DNA of 64,000 nucleotides from Hydromonas sp. (GTDB lineage: Bacteria > Pseudomonadota > Gammaproteobacteria > Burkholderiales > Burkholderiaceae): positions 22,190 to 86,189 of the forward strand of contig JAFEII010000030.1 of assembly GCA_017495165.1 (NCBI GenBank). The letters run 5' to 3'. The notes under the pieces were generated by a model. It saw only the letters and a list, made by a program, of their open reading frames with translations, was not told where the DNA came from and searched no databases. The position numbers were made by a program, and so were the translations under genes. Shown in pieces: positions 43,352 through 53,400 of this stretch (its first letter is position 1; each line of letters starts with the position of its first letter).

Positions 43352-44626
43352 TTAAACCCGAATATTGCCATCGCCAAACACCACGTATTTTAAGCTGGTC
43401 AAGCCGTTCAAGCCCACTGGGCCGCGTGCGTGTAGTTTGTCATTTGAGATGCCAATTTCAGCGCCTAAGCCGTATTCAAAGCCATCGGCAAAGCGGGTTG
43501 AGGCGTTGACCATGACTGATGATGAGTCAACTTCACGCAAAAACCGCTGCGCGTGGCTGTAGTGCTCGGTGATGATGGCGTCTGTGTGCGCCGAGCCGTA
43601 ATGGTTGATGTGTTCAATGGCTTCGTCGAGTGAGGCGACGATTTTGATTGATAAAATCGGTGCCAAGTATTCGGTTGACCAGTCGTTTTCTGTGGCATCG
43701 ACTAGGTTCGGAATGCCTGTTTGCTCAAGCAGGGCCCGGCTTTGTGCGTCCACGCGCAGTTCAACGCCTTTGCTTTGGTAGACCACGCACATGGCGGGCA
43801 AAAATTCTGCGGCAATTTGCGCGTGTACCAGCAGGGTTTCCATGGTGTTGCACGGCGCGTAGCGCTGGGTTTTGGCGTTGTCGCATACTTTGATGGCTTT
43901 GCCAAGGTCGGCGAATGCGTCAACGTAAGTGTGGCAAATGCCGTCAAGGTGCTTAATCATTGGCACGCGTGCGTCTTTGAGCAAGCGTTCAATCAATGAT
44001 TTACCGCCGCGTGGAATAATCACGTCGACAAAACGCGTCATGGTAATGAGCTCGGCCACAGCTGCGCGGTCGGTTGTGTTAATCACTTGTACGGCGTTGG
44101 CTGGTAAGCCTGCGTGGTTTAAGGCTTGTTGCACCAATTCGGCCAAGGCTTGGTTGGAGTGCAGGGCTTCAGAGCCGCCGCGTAAAATCGTGGCGTTGCC
44201 TGATTTGATGCACAAAGCGGCCGCGTCAATGGTGACGTTGGGGCGCGATTCATAAATAATCCCAATCACGCCGAGCGGTACGCGCATTTGCCCCACGTTA
44301 ATCCCTGATGGCAGCGGTTTGAAGTCGCTCATTTGACCAATCGGATCGCTTAATTCGGCCACTTGGCGCAAGCCGGCAATCATGGTTGCAATCGCTTTGT
44401 CAGACAAGGTCAAGCGGTCGATGAATGTTGCGTCCATGCCTTTTGTCACGGCATTGGCGACCTCTTGGGCGTTGGCTTGTTTGAGCGTTGGGGTGGCTTG
44501 CTCGATTAAGTCGGCCAAATGGTGCAGTGTGGCATTTTTAACGCTGGTGGCGGCACGTGCCATGTCACGCGAGGCGGCGCGGGCTTGTGCGCCCACGCGT
44601 AGCATGTAGTCTTGGATGTTGCTCAT
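43352..44626 (-). CDS. proA: Gamma-glutamyl phosphate reductase
   Basis: Second step of proline synthesis, reducing gamma-glutamyl phosphate to the semialdehyde with NADPH. The 424 residues fit the aldehyde dehydrogenase-like fold: [37 protein letters not shown], then [20 protein letters not shown], and the catalytic cysteine C259 in [15 protein letters not shown]. The C-terminal motif [36 protein letters not shown] is complete. AAAGGACC precedes the ATG (44624-44626). proB is not in the window. Confidence 0.96.
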   Translation of the reverse strand: MSNIQDYMLRVGAQARAASRDMARAATSVKNATLHHLADLIEQATPTLKQANAQEVANAVTKGMDATFIDRLTLSDKAIATMIAGLRQVAELSDPIGQMSDFKPLPSGINVGQMRVPLGVIGIIYESRPNVTIDAAALCIKSGNATILRGGSEALHSNQALAELVQQALNHAGLPANAVQVINTTDRAAVAELITMTRFVDVIIPRGGKSLIERLLKDARVPMIKHLDGICHTYVDAFADLGKAIKVCDNAKTQRYAPCNTMETLLVHAQIAAEFLPAMCVVYQSKGVELRVDAQSRALLEQTGIPNLVDATENDWSTEYLAPILSIKIVASLDEAIEHINHYGSAHTDAIITEHYSHAQRFLREVDSSSVMVNASTRFADGFEYGLGAEIGISNDKLHARGPVGLNGLTSLKYVVFGDGNIRV

Positions 44627-44635
44627 GTGGTCCTT

Positions 44636-44881
44636 TTAATGGGCGCTGGCGATGCGGTACAGCTGATCTTTGAGCAGTGCGCGTTGTTGTTTGAGCTCAT
44701 GTAAATCAGTGTCGTTCATCGCTTTGACGCCCATTTCGTCTTGGGTGATTTGTTTGTCCAACGCGTCGTGTTCGTTGAGTAGTTTGGCAAAGTGCGCGTC
44801 ATTTTGCTTTAGGTCGTGCACGGCATTGGCCAATTCTGGAAATTCTGTGGTGAGTGCGTGGGAAAGTAATGTGTTTTTCAT
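44636..44881 (-). CDS. YdcH/DUF465-family small coiled-coil protein
   Basis: An 81-residue all-helical protein of the DUF465 (YdcH) family: FPELANAVHDLKQNDAHFAKLLNEHDALDKQI, then a short turn and LHELKQQRALLKDQLYRIA. It would fold as a helical hairpin. Function is unknown in the family. AAGGACT precedes the ATG at 44879-44881; an upstream in-frame ATG lacks such a site. proA starts only 9 bases beyond its stop, so it is cotranscribed with proA and probably with holA. Confidence 0.85.
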   Translation of the reverse strand: MKNTLLSHALTTEFPELANAVHDLKQNDAHFAKLLNEHDALDKQITQDEMGVKAMNDTDLHELKQQRALLKDQLYRIASAH

Positions 44882-45013
44882 GGTGAGTCCTTTTTGAGGT
44901 TGAGGAAAAGAAAGAAAATTATGGCACATTTTTTGAATCTGGTTTGCTTTACAAGTGTGGTTGTGTTGTTATGCTTTGCGTTTTGTATTTTGCGCTTGGT
45001 CGGCGTGGGGCGT

Positions 45014-45994
45014 TTAACGTGGTTTGCGAATGCGCAGGGCAATTTGGCTGGCCAATTGCAGCGCGGCATCCCATGCATCTGAACGGCTCAGGCCTTTGGC
45101 GGCTTTGTCGATGTCGTGCATGCGCGACAGGGCGTTTTTTAAAAATGGCAAACTGAGTGCGGCAATGGCGGTTGGCATGAGTTTTTCTCGTGCGCCCCAA
45201 ATGCGCTTTTCGCGCATCAACGAATGTAGATTGCCGCCGCTTTGGATGGATTCTTTGATGGATGTCATGACGCGCAGGTCTTCGGTCAGCGCCCAAATCA
45301 CCAATACAATTGCTTCGCCTTCGGCTTTTAGGCCTTCTATCATGCGGCATACCCGTGCCACATCGCCCGCCAACAATGCTTCGGATAATGAAAACACATC
45401 GTAGCGCGCCACGTTGAATACGCTTTTTTGGATGTCCGAATCTGATAGTTCGCCTTTGGGAAAGAGCAGGGCGAGTTTTTCAATTTCTTGATTGGCGGCG
45501 ATTAAGTTGCCTTCAAATTGCTGGCTCATGAGTTGCAAGGCTTGCGGTGAGGCGCTTTGACCGTTTTTTTTCAGGCGTTCGGATAAAAAACGCGGCAGTT
45601 GTGCCAGTGCAATGCTGTTGATTTCATTGATGGTGGCGTTGCTGGACAGGTGTTTAAACCACACCGCTGACTTCATGGCCTTGTCTGCGCGGGGCAGGGT
45701 GAGCATGATGCTAACGTCTGGTGATGTGTGGGCGCACAGGGTTTTGATGGCGTCGCCGCCTTCTTTGCCGGGTTTGCCTGTGGGCATGCGCAGCTCAATG
45801 ATTTTTTTGTCGCCAAACAATGACATGCTTTGTAAGGCATCCAGAACGCCTGCCCAATTAAACTGGCCTGCAATATCAAACACCTCGCGTTCGGTAAAGC
45901 CGTTGGCGCGCGCATTTTTGCGCCACATGTCCACCGCTTCTTGGGTTAACAATGTGTCGTCGCTGCAGATGACTGAAAAGGGTAGGGTTTGCAT
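45014..45994 (-). CDS. holA: DNA polymerase III delta subunit
   Basis: Clamp-loader subunit that opens the beta sliding clamp. The 326 residues show the family pattern: FSVICSDDTLLTQEAVDMWR at the start, SLFGDKKIIELRMP, and SQQFEGNLIAANQEIEKLALLFP near the middle, with a helical C-terminal domain (GLSRSDAWDAALQLASQIALR). It starts 2 bases after the lptE stop in the conserved leuS-lptE-holA order. The ATG at 45992-45994 is the only sensible start. Confidence 0.95.
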   Translation of the reverse strand: MQTLPFSVICSDDTLLTQEAVDMWRKNARANGFTEREVFDIAGQFNWAGVLDALQSMSLFGDKKIIELRMPTGKPGKEGGDAIKTLCAHTSPDVSIMLTLPRADKAMKSAVWFKHLSSNATINEINSIALAQLPRFLSERLKKNGQSASPQALQLMSQQFEGNLIAANQEIEKLALLFPKGELSDSDIQKSVFNVARYDVFSLSEALLAGDVARVCRMIEGLKAEGEAIVLVIWALTEDLRVMTSIKESIQSGGNLHSLMREKRIWGAREKLMPTAIAALSLPFLKNALSRMHDIDKAAKGLSRSDAWDAALQLASQIALRIRKPR

Positions 45995-45996
45995 GA

Positions 45997-46500
45997 TTAT
46001 GGTTTGAGTTTAATTGCGCGCAGGCGGTATTGAATTTGATTGGCCAAATCAAAGTCCATGTCTCTGTTGAGCCGTGTTTCTTCAAGCTCCAGCCCAGTGT
46101 CATAGCCGTTGCCAGAGATTAATGTGCGCGTGGTGCTCAGCGTGATGGGCGCAATCAGCTGATTTTTGTTGGCGTCATACGCTTGCATGGTGACGTTTGA
46201 TGTCATGCGGTATTCGACTGCGCGGCCTTGGACGTCTTTGGTTAATACCGCTTTGCCACGGCGGACTTCGCCAATTTCTGCGTTGACTTGGCCAGAGTTG
46301 GGGGCGGTTACAAGGGTGGTTTGGCGGCGCATGATGTCGGCCAAGTTTTGCGCCACGGCTGTTTTGCCGCTGTCAATGATGCTCAAACTTGTAAATGTCA
46401 ATGCGCCAGAGCCTTGGCTGCCGCGCAGGTGAAAGCCGCAGGCAGATAGGCTGATGGCAATCGCGCCAAGGGTTAAACTCAATCGGAGTGTCGGTTTCAT
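45997..46500 (-). CDS. lptE: LPS-assembly lipoprotein LptE
   Basis: Outer-membrane lipoprotein that plugs the LptD barrel and takes part in lipopolysaccharide insertion. With the ATG at 46498-46500 the 167-residue product has a signal peptide and lipobox LSAC with the acylated cysteine at residue 21 (CGFHLRGS). Further segments are FTSLSIIDSGKTAVAQNLADIM, GQVNAEIGEVRRGKAVL, and DLANQIQYRLRAI. The CGFHLRG motif right after the lipid cysteine is typical. An alternative ATG four codons upstream is possible. It lies 22 bases after leuS. Confidence 0.93.
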   Translation of the reverse strand: MKPTLRLSLTLGAIAISLSACGFHLRGSQGSGALTFTSLSIIDSGKTAVAQNLADIMRRQTTLVTAPNSGQVNAEIGEVRRGKAVLTKDVQGRAVEYRMTSNVTMQAYDANKNQLIAPITLSTTRTLISGNGYDTGLELEETRLNRDMDFDLANQIQYRLRAIKLKP

Positions 46501-46522
46501 GTGGGCTTTCAATGTGCGTGGG

Positions 46523-49252
46523 TTACACGACGATGTTAATTAGTTTGTTTGGCACAACAATGAATTTTTTAATCGGGTTGCCATCGACAAATTTTTGCAC
46601 CTGTTCCAATTCCAACGCCAATATCTGTAATGCCGCATTGTCCGTGGCTTTGGGTGCGGTAAGCTCGCCGCGCAGTTTGCCATTGACTTGCACCATGTAG
46701 GTGACATCCGTGCGCTCAAGCGCGGTTGCGTCAAATTCTGCCCATGGCGCATCAAGCAATTGGCCATAATTGGCGCTGTAATCAAGCTCGTTCCACAAGT
46801 GCGTGGTGATGTGCGGCGCAATCGGGTAGAGCACGCGCAGTAAAATTGATACGGCTTCGGGCAGGGCTTTGCCCAGCGCGCTGACGTCATTTTTGCACGC
46901 CGATTCGAGTTCGTTGAGCAGCTTCATCGCGCCTGATGCGACCGTGTTGTACTGCATGCGTTCGTAGTCAAAGTTGATTTGCTTGAGCTGCGTGTGCACG
47001 GTAAAGCGCAGGGCTTTGGCGGCGGGGCTTGGGGTTAAATCGGCTGATTTAAGCGCGGTGATTGCGTCTTTTTGGGCGTGGGCAAATGCCCACACGCGTT
47101 TGAGGAATCGGTGTGAGCCTTCGACGCCAGCGTCGGACCACTCAAGCGTTTGTTCAGGCGGCGCGGCAAACATGGTGAACATACGCGCCGTGTCTGCGCC
47201 GTATTGCTCAATCAAGGCTTGCGGGTCGATGCCGTTGTTTTTGGATTTGGCCATTTTTTCAACGCCGCCCACTTCAACGGGTTTGCCGTCTTGGTTGAGG
47301 GTTGCGCTGATGATGCGGCCTTTATCGTCGGTTTGCTCGGTTACATCGGCTGGGTTAAACCATTCTTTTTGGCCGTTGTCTTTGATGCGGTAATAGGTTT
47401 CGTTGAGTACCATGCCTTGCGTGAGCAGGTTTTTGAACGGCTCTTTAAAATCAACCAAACCCATGTCGCGCATGACTTTTGTCCAAAAACGCGCATAGAG
47501 CAAATGCAAAATCGCGTGTTCGATGCCGCCGATGTATTGGTCCATTTGCATCCAATACGCATTGCGCTCGTCCACCATGGTGGCTGCGTTCGGGCTGGTG
47601 TAACGCATGTAATACCACGACGAATCAATAAACGTGTCCATCGTGTCGGTTTCGCGTTTGGCGGGTTTGGCGCATTGCGGGCAAGGCACGTTGACAAAAT
47701 CATCGCGCTGGTTCAGCGGGTTGCCCGAGCCGTCGGGAATGCAATCGGTCGGTAAAATCACGGGCAAATCGGCTTCAGGCACTTGCACCACGCCGCAATC
47801 GGCGCAGTGAATCAGCGGAATCGGCGTGCCCCAATAACGTTGGCGGCTAATGCCCCAATCGCGCAGGCGGTAGGTGGTTTTGAGTTCGCCCAACAGCCTT
47901 ATTTCTAGGTGATTGGCAATGAGCGAGCGAGCGGATTCAAAACTCAAACCGTACAAATCTAATATGTCATTGTCGGTTCTGAGGCAAAAGCCGTACTCGG
48001 CTTTTTCAGCAGACCACTCTGAATCATCATATTGCCAAGTTGAGTTTGGGTAAGCTCTTGTACTGTGATCATCAACGTTTGGAGGTACAAGCCTTTCATC
48101 ATCAGCGCGAGATAAACTACCGTAATGACTTTTAGGAAATACTACAGGTTTAATTTCTAACTTATATTTCTTCGCAAACGCAAAATCCCGCTCATCATGC
48201 GCAGGCACGCCCATCACCGCGCCGTCGCCATACGTCATCAACACATAATTGCCCACCCACACATCAATCAGCTCGCCCGTGAGCGGGTGCGTGACCTGCA
48301 AGCCCGTGTTCATGCCTTCTTTTTCCATGGTGGCCATGTCCGCTTCCATGACGCTGCCCAGTTTGCATTTCTCAATAAATGCTTTTAAGTCAGGGTTTGA
48401 TTGGGCGGCAAATGTCGCCAACGGATGCTCGGCGGCCACGGCGCAAAACGTCACGCCCATAATCGTATCGGCGCGGGTGGTGAACACATACATTTTGCCG
48501 TCGCCAATCAGCGCGCCGCTTGCGTCCGCAATATTATGCGTAAACGCAAAACGCACGCCCACGCTTTTGCCAATCCAGTTTTTTTGCATCAGTTTGACGC
48601 GTTCAGGCCAGCCCAAATCATCCAAATCATTGAGCAGCTCTTCGGCGTATTTCTCATTGGCAATATTGAGGTAATAACCTGGGATTTCACGCTTCTCAAC
48701 CAAGGCGCCAGAGCGCCAGCCGCGCCCGTCAATCACTTGTTCGTTGGCCAAAACGGTTTGGTCAATCGGATCCCAGTTCACCACTTGGGTTTTGCGATAC
48801 GCCACGCCTTTGTTGAGCATTTGTAAGAAAAACCATTGATTCCATTTGTAATAGTCAGGGTCGCACGTGGCAAATTCGCGTGACCAGTCAATCGACAAAC
48901 CCATCGCTTGCATCTGGGTTTTCATGTACGCAATGTTGTCGTATGTCCATGCGGCAGGCGGGACTTGGTTATTTAATGCCGCATTTTCAGCAGGCATGCC
49001 AAACGCATCCCAGCCCATTGGCATCAAGACATTAAAGCCCTTCATGCGCAATTGGCGCGCCATGACGTCGTTAATCGTGTAGTTGCGCACGTGTCCCATG
49101 TGCAATTTGCCCGATGGATAGGGCAACATCGAGCAGGCGTAAAATTTGGGTTTGTCGTTGTTTTCGGTAACGGTGTATGCGTCGGCGGCGCTCCAAGCGG
49201 CTTGGATGTTGATTTCGAGGGCGCGTGGTTGGTAGATTTTAGGTTCGGTCAT
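46523..49252 (-). CDS. leuS: Leucyl-tRNA synthetase
   Basis: Class Ia synthetase charging tRNA-Leu with an editing domain. Of 909 residues, HMGH is at 51-54 ([16 protein letters not shown]). The CP1 editing domain runs about 225-420 with [15 protein letters not shown], followed by [14 protein letters not shown], and KMAKSKNN near 668-675. The family is usually 860-880 residues. The excess lies at residues about 358-446, between the HDERDF motif and RLRDWG. That block is unlike the rest in base composition (about 40% GC, against 50-62% in flanking lines) and in sequence. It remains in frame, so the enzyme should be intact. The gene heads the minus-strand operon leuS-lptE-holA. Confidence 0.97.
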   Translation of the reverse strand: MTEPKIYQPRALEINIQAAWSAADAYTVTENNDKPKFYACSMLPYPSGKLHMGHVRNYTINDVMARQLRMKGFNVLMPMGWDAFGMPAENAALNNQVPPAAWTYDNIAYMKTQMQAMGLSIDWSREFATCDPDYYKWNQWFFLQMLNKGVAYRKTQVVNWDPIDQTVLANEQVIDGRGWRSGALVEKREIPGYYLNIANEKYAEELLNDLDDLGWPERVKLMQKNWIGKSVGVRFAFTHNIADASGALIGDGKMYVFTTRADTIMGVTFCAVAAEHPLATFAAQSNPDLKAFIEKCKLGSVMEADMATMEKEGMNTGLQVTHPLTGELIDVWVGNYVLMTYGDGAVMGVPAHDERDFAFAKKYKLEIKPVVFPKSHYGSLSRADDERLVPPNVDDHSTRAYPNSTWQYDDSEWSAEKAEYGFCLRTDNDILDLYGLSFESARSLIANHLEIRLLGELKTTYRLRDWGISRQRYWGTPIPLIHCADCGVVQVPEADLPVILPTDCIPDGSGNPLNQRDDFVNVPCPQCAKPAKRETDTMDTFIDSSWYYMRYTSPNAATMVDERNAYWMQMDQYIGGIEHAILHLLYARFWTKVMRDMGLVDFKEPFKNLLTQGMVLNETYYRIKDNGQKEWFNPADVTEQTDDKGRIISATLNQDGKPVEVGGVEKMAKSKNNGIDPQALIEQYGADTARMFTMFAAPPEQTLEWSDAGVEGSHRFLKRVWAFAHAQKDAITALKSADLTPSPAAKALRFTVHTQLKQINFDYERMQYNTVASGAMKLLNELESACKNDVSALGKALPEAVSILLRVLYPIAPHITTHLWNELDYSANYGQLLDAPWAEFDATALERTDVTYMVQVNGKLRGELTAPKATDNAALQILALELEQVQKFVDGNPIKKFIVVPNKLINIVV

Positions 49253-49323
49253 GGTTTGTATTGTTCAATCAATTGGGGCAAAAAAGTAAAGCAATATTAT
49301 AGCGGGTTCGAGGTGGCGGGGCG

Positions 49324-49356
49324 TTAAAAAACGGGCTGAGTTCGCCCGTTTTTTAA
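49324..49356 (-). terminator. Rho-independent terminator after nrdA
   Basis: TTAAAAAACGGGC (49324-49336) pairs perfectly with GCCCGTTTTTTAA (49344-49356) around a 7-base loop. It lies about 20 bases beyond the nrdA stop on the minus strand. Confidence 0.88.
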
Positions 49357-49376
49357 TCAACCATTCTCAATCATGG

Positions 49377-51707
49377 TTATGAGCCGCACGAAATGCAGCC
49401 TTCTTCCATGGTGCACACTTCGCCTTCAATGATGGCGTCGTCTTTTTCGTCGTCTGATACGGTGAATTGGACGGCTTGCGCGGCGGCTTTGCTGCGCAGG
49501 TAATAAATCCCCGTTTTTAAGCCTTTGGTCCATGTGTAAAAATGCATGGATGAGAGTTTGGCAATGGTGGGTTGCGCCATGAATAAATTCATCGATTGTG
49601 ATTGGCAAATAAACGCGCCACGGTCGGCGGCCATGTCAATCAAGGTTTTTTGCTTGATTTCCCACACCGTTTTGTACAGCGCTTTAATTGGCGCGGGAAT
49701 GCGCGGAATGTCTTGCACCGAGCCATTGGCGCGGATTAAGTCGTTGCGCATTTTGTCGTCCCATAAACCCAAGTCGTTGAGGTCACGCAACAGGTGTTTG
49801 TTGACCACAATAAACTCTCCGCTTAACACGCGGCGCGTGTAAATATTGGATGTATATGGCTCAAAGCATTCGTTGTTGCCCAAAATTTGTGATGTGGACG
49901 CGGTTGGCATGGGCGCGAGGAGCAGCGAATTGCGTGCGCCGTGTTGCGCCAAATCGGCGCGTAATTCGTCCCAATTCCATTGTGCGCTTGGCGTGTGTCC
50001 CCACAAATCGCACTGCAATTTGCCTTGCGATAATGGCGAGCCTTGATACGATTCGTACGCGCCCAATTCTTTTGCCAAGTCAATTGAAGCGCGCATGGCG
50101 GCGTAATAAATGGTCTCAAAAATCAATTGGTTTAAGGTTTGCGCTGCGTCAGAGTCAAACGGCAAGCGCAACATAATAAACGCATCTGCCAAGCCTTGAA
50201 TCCCAAGCCCAATCGGACGATGGCGCATGTTGGAATTGCGCGCTTCCTCTACGGGGTACAGGTTGCGGTCAATGATTTTATTCAGATTGCGCGTGGCGTG
50301 GTACGTGACGTCAAACAATTTTTGGTGGTTAAACTGGTTGTTTTCCACAAATTTAGGCAGGGCGATGGAGGCCAAATTACACACCGCAATCTCATCAGGG
50401 CTGGTGTATTGGATGATTTCAGTGCATAAATTACTGCTTTTAATTGTGCCCAAATGCTGCTGGTTGCTTTTACGATTGGCGTGGTCTTTGTACAAAATAT
50501 ATGGCGTGCCGGTTTCGATTTGCGATTCGAGAATCGCAAACCACAGCTCTTGTGCCTTAATCGTGCGGCGGCTTTTGCCCTCAGATTCATAGCGCGTGTA
50601 CAGCGCCTCAAACGCGTCGCCCCAGCATTCGTCCAAACCTGGGCATTCGTGTGGGCAAAATAAATTCCATTCGCCATCCGCTTGCACGCGTTGCATAAAT
50701 AAATCGTTTACCCACATCGCATAAAACAAATCGCGTGCGCGTAATTCCTCAGAGCCGTGGTTCTTTTTGAGCTGTAAAAACTCAAAAATATCCGCGTGCC
50801 AAGGCTCAAGGTAAATTGCAAATGCGCCTTTGCGCTTGCCGCCGCCTTGGTCGATGTAACGTGCGGTGTCGTTAAACACCTTGAGCATTGGCACAATGCC
50901 ATTGCTGTTGCCGTTGGTGCCAGCAATCGTGCTGCCTTTGGCACGGATTTTGTGGATGGACAAGCCAATTCCGCCTGCGTTTTTAGAGATCAGCGCGGTT
51001 TGTTTGAGTGTGTTGTAAATCCCCTCGACCGAATCGTCCTGCATGGTCAACAAAAAGCACGAACTCATTTGCGGATGCGGCGTGCCTGAGTTAAACAAGG
51101 TTGGCGTGGCGTGGGTAAACCAGCCTTCAGACATTAAGTGGTAGGTTGCAATCGCGGCCGCCACGTCGTCCCCATGAATCCCCAATGCCACGCGCATGTA
51201 CATGTGTTGTGGGCGCTCGACAATGTTGCCGTGAATTCGCAACAAGTAACTGTGCTCGAGCGTTTTAAAGCCAAAGTAGTCAAAGTTAAAGTCACGGTCA
51301 TAAATAATCGCCGAATCAAGTAAATCGGCGTGTTGTTTAACGGTGTTGAGCAAGTCTTGGGTCACAATCGGTGAATGTTTGCCCGTGTTGGCATCGTTGT
51401 TGTCGAACAACTGTTGCATGGTTTGAGCAAATGACTTGGTGGTGTTTTTGTGCAAATTGCTCACCGCAATCCGCGCCGCCAAAATCGCATAATCAGGATG
51501 CAATGTTGCCAGACTTGCAGCGGTTTCGGCCGCCAAATTGTCTAATTCGCTGGTTGTGACGCCGTCGTAAAGACCTGCGATGACTTTTTTTGCCACCTCA
51601 ATCGGTTCAACGATGGGGTTCAGGCTGTAGGATAATTTTTCGATACGCGCGGTGATTTTATCGAATTGAACTGATTCGGCTTTGCCGTTGCGTTTGATGA
51701 CGAGCAT
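49377..51707 (-). CDS. nrdA: Ribonucleoside-diphosphate reductase alpha subunit (class Ia)
   Basis: Catalytic subunit that reduces ribonucleoside diphosphates. The 776 residues begin with an ATP-cone ([23 protein letters not shown]) for dATP/ATP control. Then come [16 protein letters not shown] with the active-site cysteine, NLCTEI, and [20 protein letters not shown]. The C-terminal tail ends EEGCISCGS, the cysteine pair that re-reduces the active site. The start follows a small gene in the same direction, with nrdB further upstream, the reverse of the E. coli nrdAB order. A terminator ends the unit. Confidence 0.97.
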   Translation of the reverse strand: MLVIKRNGKAESVQFDKITARIEKLSYSLNPIVEPIEVAKKVIAGLYDGVTTSELDNLAAETAASLATLHPDYAILAARIAVSNLHKNTTKSFAQTMQQLFDNNDANTGKHSPIVTQDLLNTVKQHADLLDSAIIYDRDFNFDYFGFKTLEHSYLLRIHGNIVERPQHMYMRVALGIHGDDVAAAIATYHLMSEGWFTHATPTLFNSGTPHPQMSSCFLLTMQDDSVEGIYNTLKQTALISKNAGGIGLSIHKIRAKGSTIAGTNGNSNGIVPMLKVFNDTARYIDQGGGKRKGAFAIYLEPWHADIFEFLQLKKNHGSEELRARDLFYAMWVNDLFMQRVQADGEWNLFCPHECPGLDECWGDAFEALYTRYESEGKSRRTIKAQELWFAILESQIETGTPYILYKDHANRKSNQQHLGTIKSSNLCTEIIQYTSPDEIAVCNLASIALPKFVENNQFNHQKLFDVTYHATRNLNKIIDRNLYPVEEARNSNMRHRPIGLGIQGLADAFIMLRLPFDSDAAQTLNQLIFETIYYAAMRASIDLAKELGAYESYQGSPLSQGKLQCDLWGHTPSAQWNWDELRADLAQHGARNSLLLAPMPTASTSQILGNNECFEPYTSNIYTRRVLSGEFIVVNKHLLRDLNDLGLWDDKMRNDLIRANGSVQDIPRIPAPIKALYKTVWEIKQKTLIDMAADRGAFICQSQSMNLFMAQPTIAKLSSMHFYTWTKGLKTGIYYLRSKAAAQAVQFTVSDDEKDDAIIEGEVCTMEEGCISCGS

Positions 51708-51719
51708 GGTGTTTTTCTT

Positions 51720-51965
51720 TCAACGTTTTTTATTAGATTGGGAGACTGCGGAGCCTGCTAGGGATTTTGTTGTCGAGTTGTATTTGTCGCTATTTAACGC
51801 TTTAGATGCGGTAGTTTCGATATTCGAGCCAGTTTGTTTATTGGATGACGTTTGTGCTAAAACGGAAGCCGCTAACTGTTTTTGAATCTTCGAGGACTTT
51901 TGGTCTTGTAAAACCTTTCCAGCAGTTGAAGCAATGGTACTGGACGTTTTTTTGTTAGTATTCAT
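51720..51965 (-). CDS. Small Ser/Ala/Lys/Thr-rich protein between nrdB and nrdA
   Basis: An 81-residue low-complexity protein rich in Ser, Ala, Lys, Thr, Gln and Asn, basic, with no membrane segment or signal peptide. Two halves look alike: SSTIASTAGKVLQDQKSSKIQKQLAASVLAQ and TASKALNSDKYNSTTKSLAGSAVSQ, each a K(V/A)L plus LA(A/G)S(V/A)(L/V)(A/S)Q pattern. It may be an internal duplication. AAGGAG lies 7 bases before its ATG, one of the better ribosome-binding sites in the window. It starts 15 bases after nrdB and ends 12 bases before nrdA, so it is cotranscribed with both. I recall similar small proteins in other proteobacteria, but I cannot name a family or function. Confidence 0.7.
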   Translation of the reverse strand: MNTNKKTSSTIASTAGKVLQDQKSSKIQKQLAASVLAQTSSNKQTGSNIETTASKALNSDKYNSTTKSLAGSAVSQSNKKR

Positions 51966-51980
51966 AGAGTACTCCTTGGT

Positions 51981-53009
51981 TTAAAAATCTTCCTCAAGCG
52001 AAAAAACTTGCTCATGCTTGGCTGACAACACGCTCGCTTTTTGATAATCGCCCACGCGTTTCTCAAAGAAATTGGTTTTGCCTTCCAATGAAATCATATC
52101 CATAAAGTCAAACGGATTTTTGGTGCCGTACAGTTTTGGGTAGCCCAACGCCGCCAGCCAATGGTCTGCGACGAATTCAATGTATTGGCTCATCAGTTCG
52201 GCATTCATGCCGATTAAATTGACGGGCAGGGCAACGCAGACAAAGTCTTTTTCAATCAACACCGCTTCGCTGATGATGGCGTGCACCGATTCTGTGCTCA
52301 AACGTTGGCGCAACATGCCGTATAAGCTGCAAGCAAATTCGCAATGCAGGCCTTCATCGCGGCTAATCAACTCGTTGCTGAACGTCAAACCGGGCATCAA
52401 GCCGCGTTTTTTGAGCCAATACAATGCGCAAAAACTGCCGCTAAAAAAGATGCCTTCCACCGCCGCAAATGCGACCAAGCGCTCGGCAAAATTGCCATTG
52501 TCAATCCAGCGCAACGCCCAATCCGCCTTGCGCTTGACCGCAGGGATGGTTTCAATCGCATGAAATAAATGGTTTTTTTCGTCTGGATTTTGAATGTATG
52601 TGTCAATCAATAGGGCGTAGGTTTCAGAATGAATGTTTTCCATTGCCACCTGAAAGCCATAAAAGCAACGCGCCTCTGCAATTTGCACTTCTTTCATGAA
52701 ATTAACCGCCAAGTTTTCATTCACAATGCCGTCAGATGCAGCAAAAAATGCCAACACATTGCTGATAAAGTGCCGCTCGCCATCCGATAAACTGCGCCAA
52801 TCGGCCAAGTCAGACTCTAAATCAATCTCTTGCGCCGTCCAAAAACACGCCATGTGGCGTTTGTATTGCAACCATAAATCATCGTGCTGAATGGGCAAAA
52901 GCACAAACCGGTTTGGGTTGTGCGCCAAAATCGGCTCAATTGTCGGGTCAAAATCATCCGAGAAAAAAGACGGTTGTTCAATGGAATTTGTAACAGTGGA
53001 GTTAGGCAT
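51981..53009 (-). CDS. nrdB: Ribonucleoside-diphosphate reductase beta subunit (class Ia)
   Basis: Diiron radical-bearing subunit. The 342 residues include [16 protein letters not shown], the ligands in [10 protein letters not shown] and [24 protein letters not shown] (EARxFY-type, with ExxH), and [41 protein letters not shown] with the second ExxH. The C-terminal SLEEDF tail binds the alpha subunit. I chose the ATG at 53007-53009; the longer frame adds non-conserved residues. The start has no strong ribosome-binding site. Confidence 0.96.
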   Translation of the reverse strand: MPNSTVTNSIEQPSFFSDDFDPTIEPILAHNPNRFVLLPIQHDDLWLQYKRHMACFWTAQEIDLESDLADWRSLSDGERHFISNVLAFFAASDGIVNENLAVNFMKEVQIAEARCFYGFQVAMENIHSETYALLIDTYIQNPDEKNHLFHAIETIPAVKRKADWALRWIDNGNFAERLVAFAAVEGIFFSGSFCALYWLKKRGLMPGLTFSNELISRDEGLHCEFACSLYGMLRQRLSTESVHAIISEAVLIEKDFVCVALPVNLIGMNAELMSQYIEFVADHWLAALGYPKLYGTKNPFDFMDMISLEGKTNFFEKRVGDYQKASVLSAKHEQVFSLEEDF

Positions 53010-53350
53010 AACACGCAGTTTAAGAATCAAAAATAAAGCCAAAATGCGTGCAAATTGCAATGTGATGGTTGTCACAAAGTCATGCGCGCCTTTGGTACGA
53101 AGGCTGGCAAACAGAGGGTTTGTTTAGGTATCTGACTTGGTGCGAAGCGTCCGCGCCTTACAGTTGCGCCACAGTCCATGAGTTGCACATGGTTCCCTAA
53201 ATTGATTGAAACGGGTCAAGCGCTCAAGCAAAAATCAATGGCGAATCATAGCAGAAGTTGCCCAAAAATGCTGGACTTATACTTTGTGTGTGCCTGCGTT
53301 GTGAGCGTTGATTCTGCAACGTTTGCTGAAAAAATCGGAAAGAATCATAA
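53010..53350 (-). other. Upstream region of nrdB with an extended -10 element
   Basis: This 340-base stretch holds no gene I can support. On the minus strand TGCTATGAT (53245-53253) matches the extended -10 pattern and would give a leader of about 230 bases for nrdB. No -35 is convincing. One NrdR-box-like half site is seen around 53277-53292, too weak to call. Confidence 0.35.
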
Positions 53351-53381
53351 AAAAATGCGCTGAAAATATCAGCGCATTTTT
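53351..53381 (-). terminator. Rho-independent terminator after the porin gene
   Basis: AAAAATGCGCTGA (53351-53363) pairs perfectly with TCAGCGCATTTTT (53369-53381) around a 5-base loop. The site is 20 bases beyond the porin stop on the minus strand. Confidence 0.88.
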
Positions 53382-53400
53382 GTGCAGCATCGGACTCTAA

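Noticed and set aside
53277..53292. Possible NrdR box upstream of nrdB (minus strand, ACACAAAGTATAAGTC-like)
   Set aside because: Only about 10 of 16 positions fit the palindromic consensus, one half is lost, and no second box at a suitable distance is visible.
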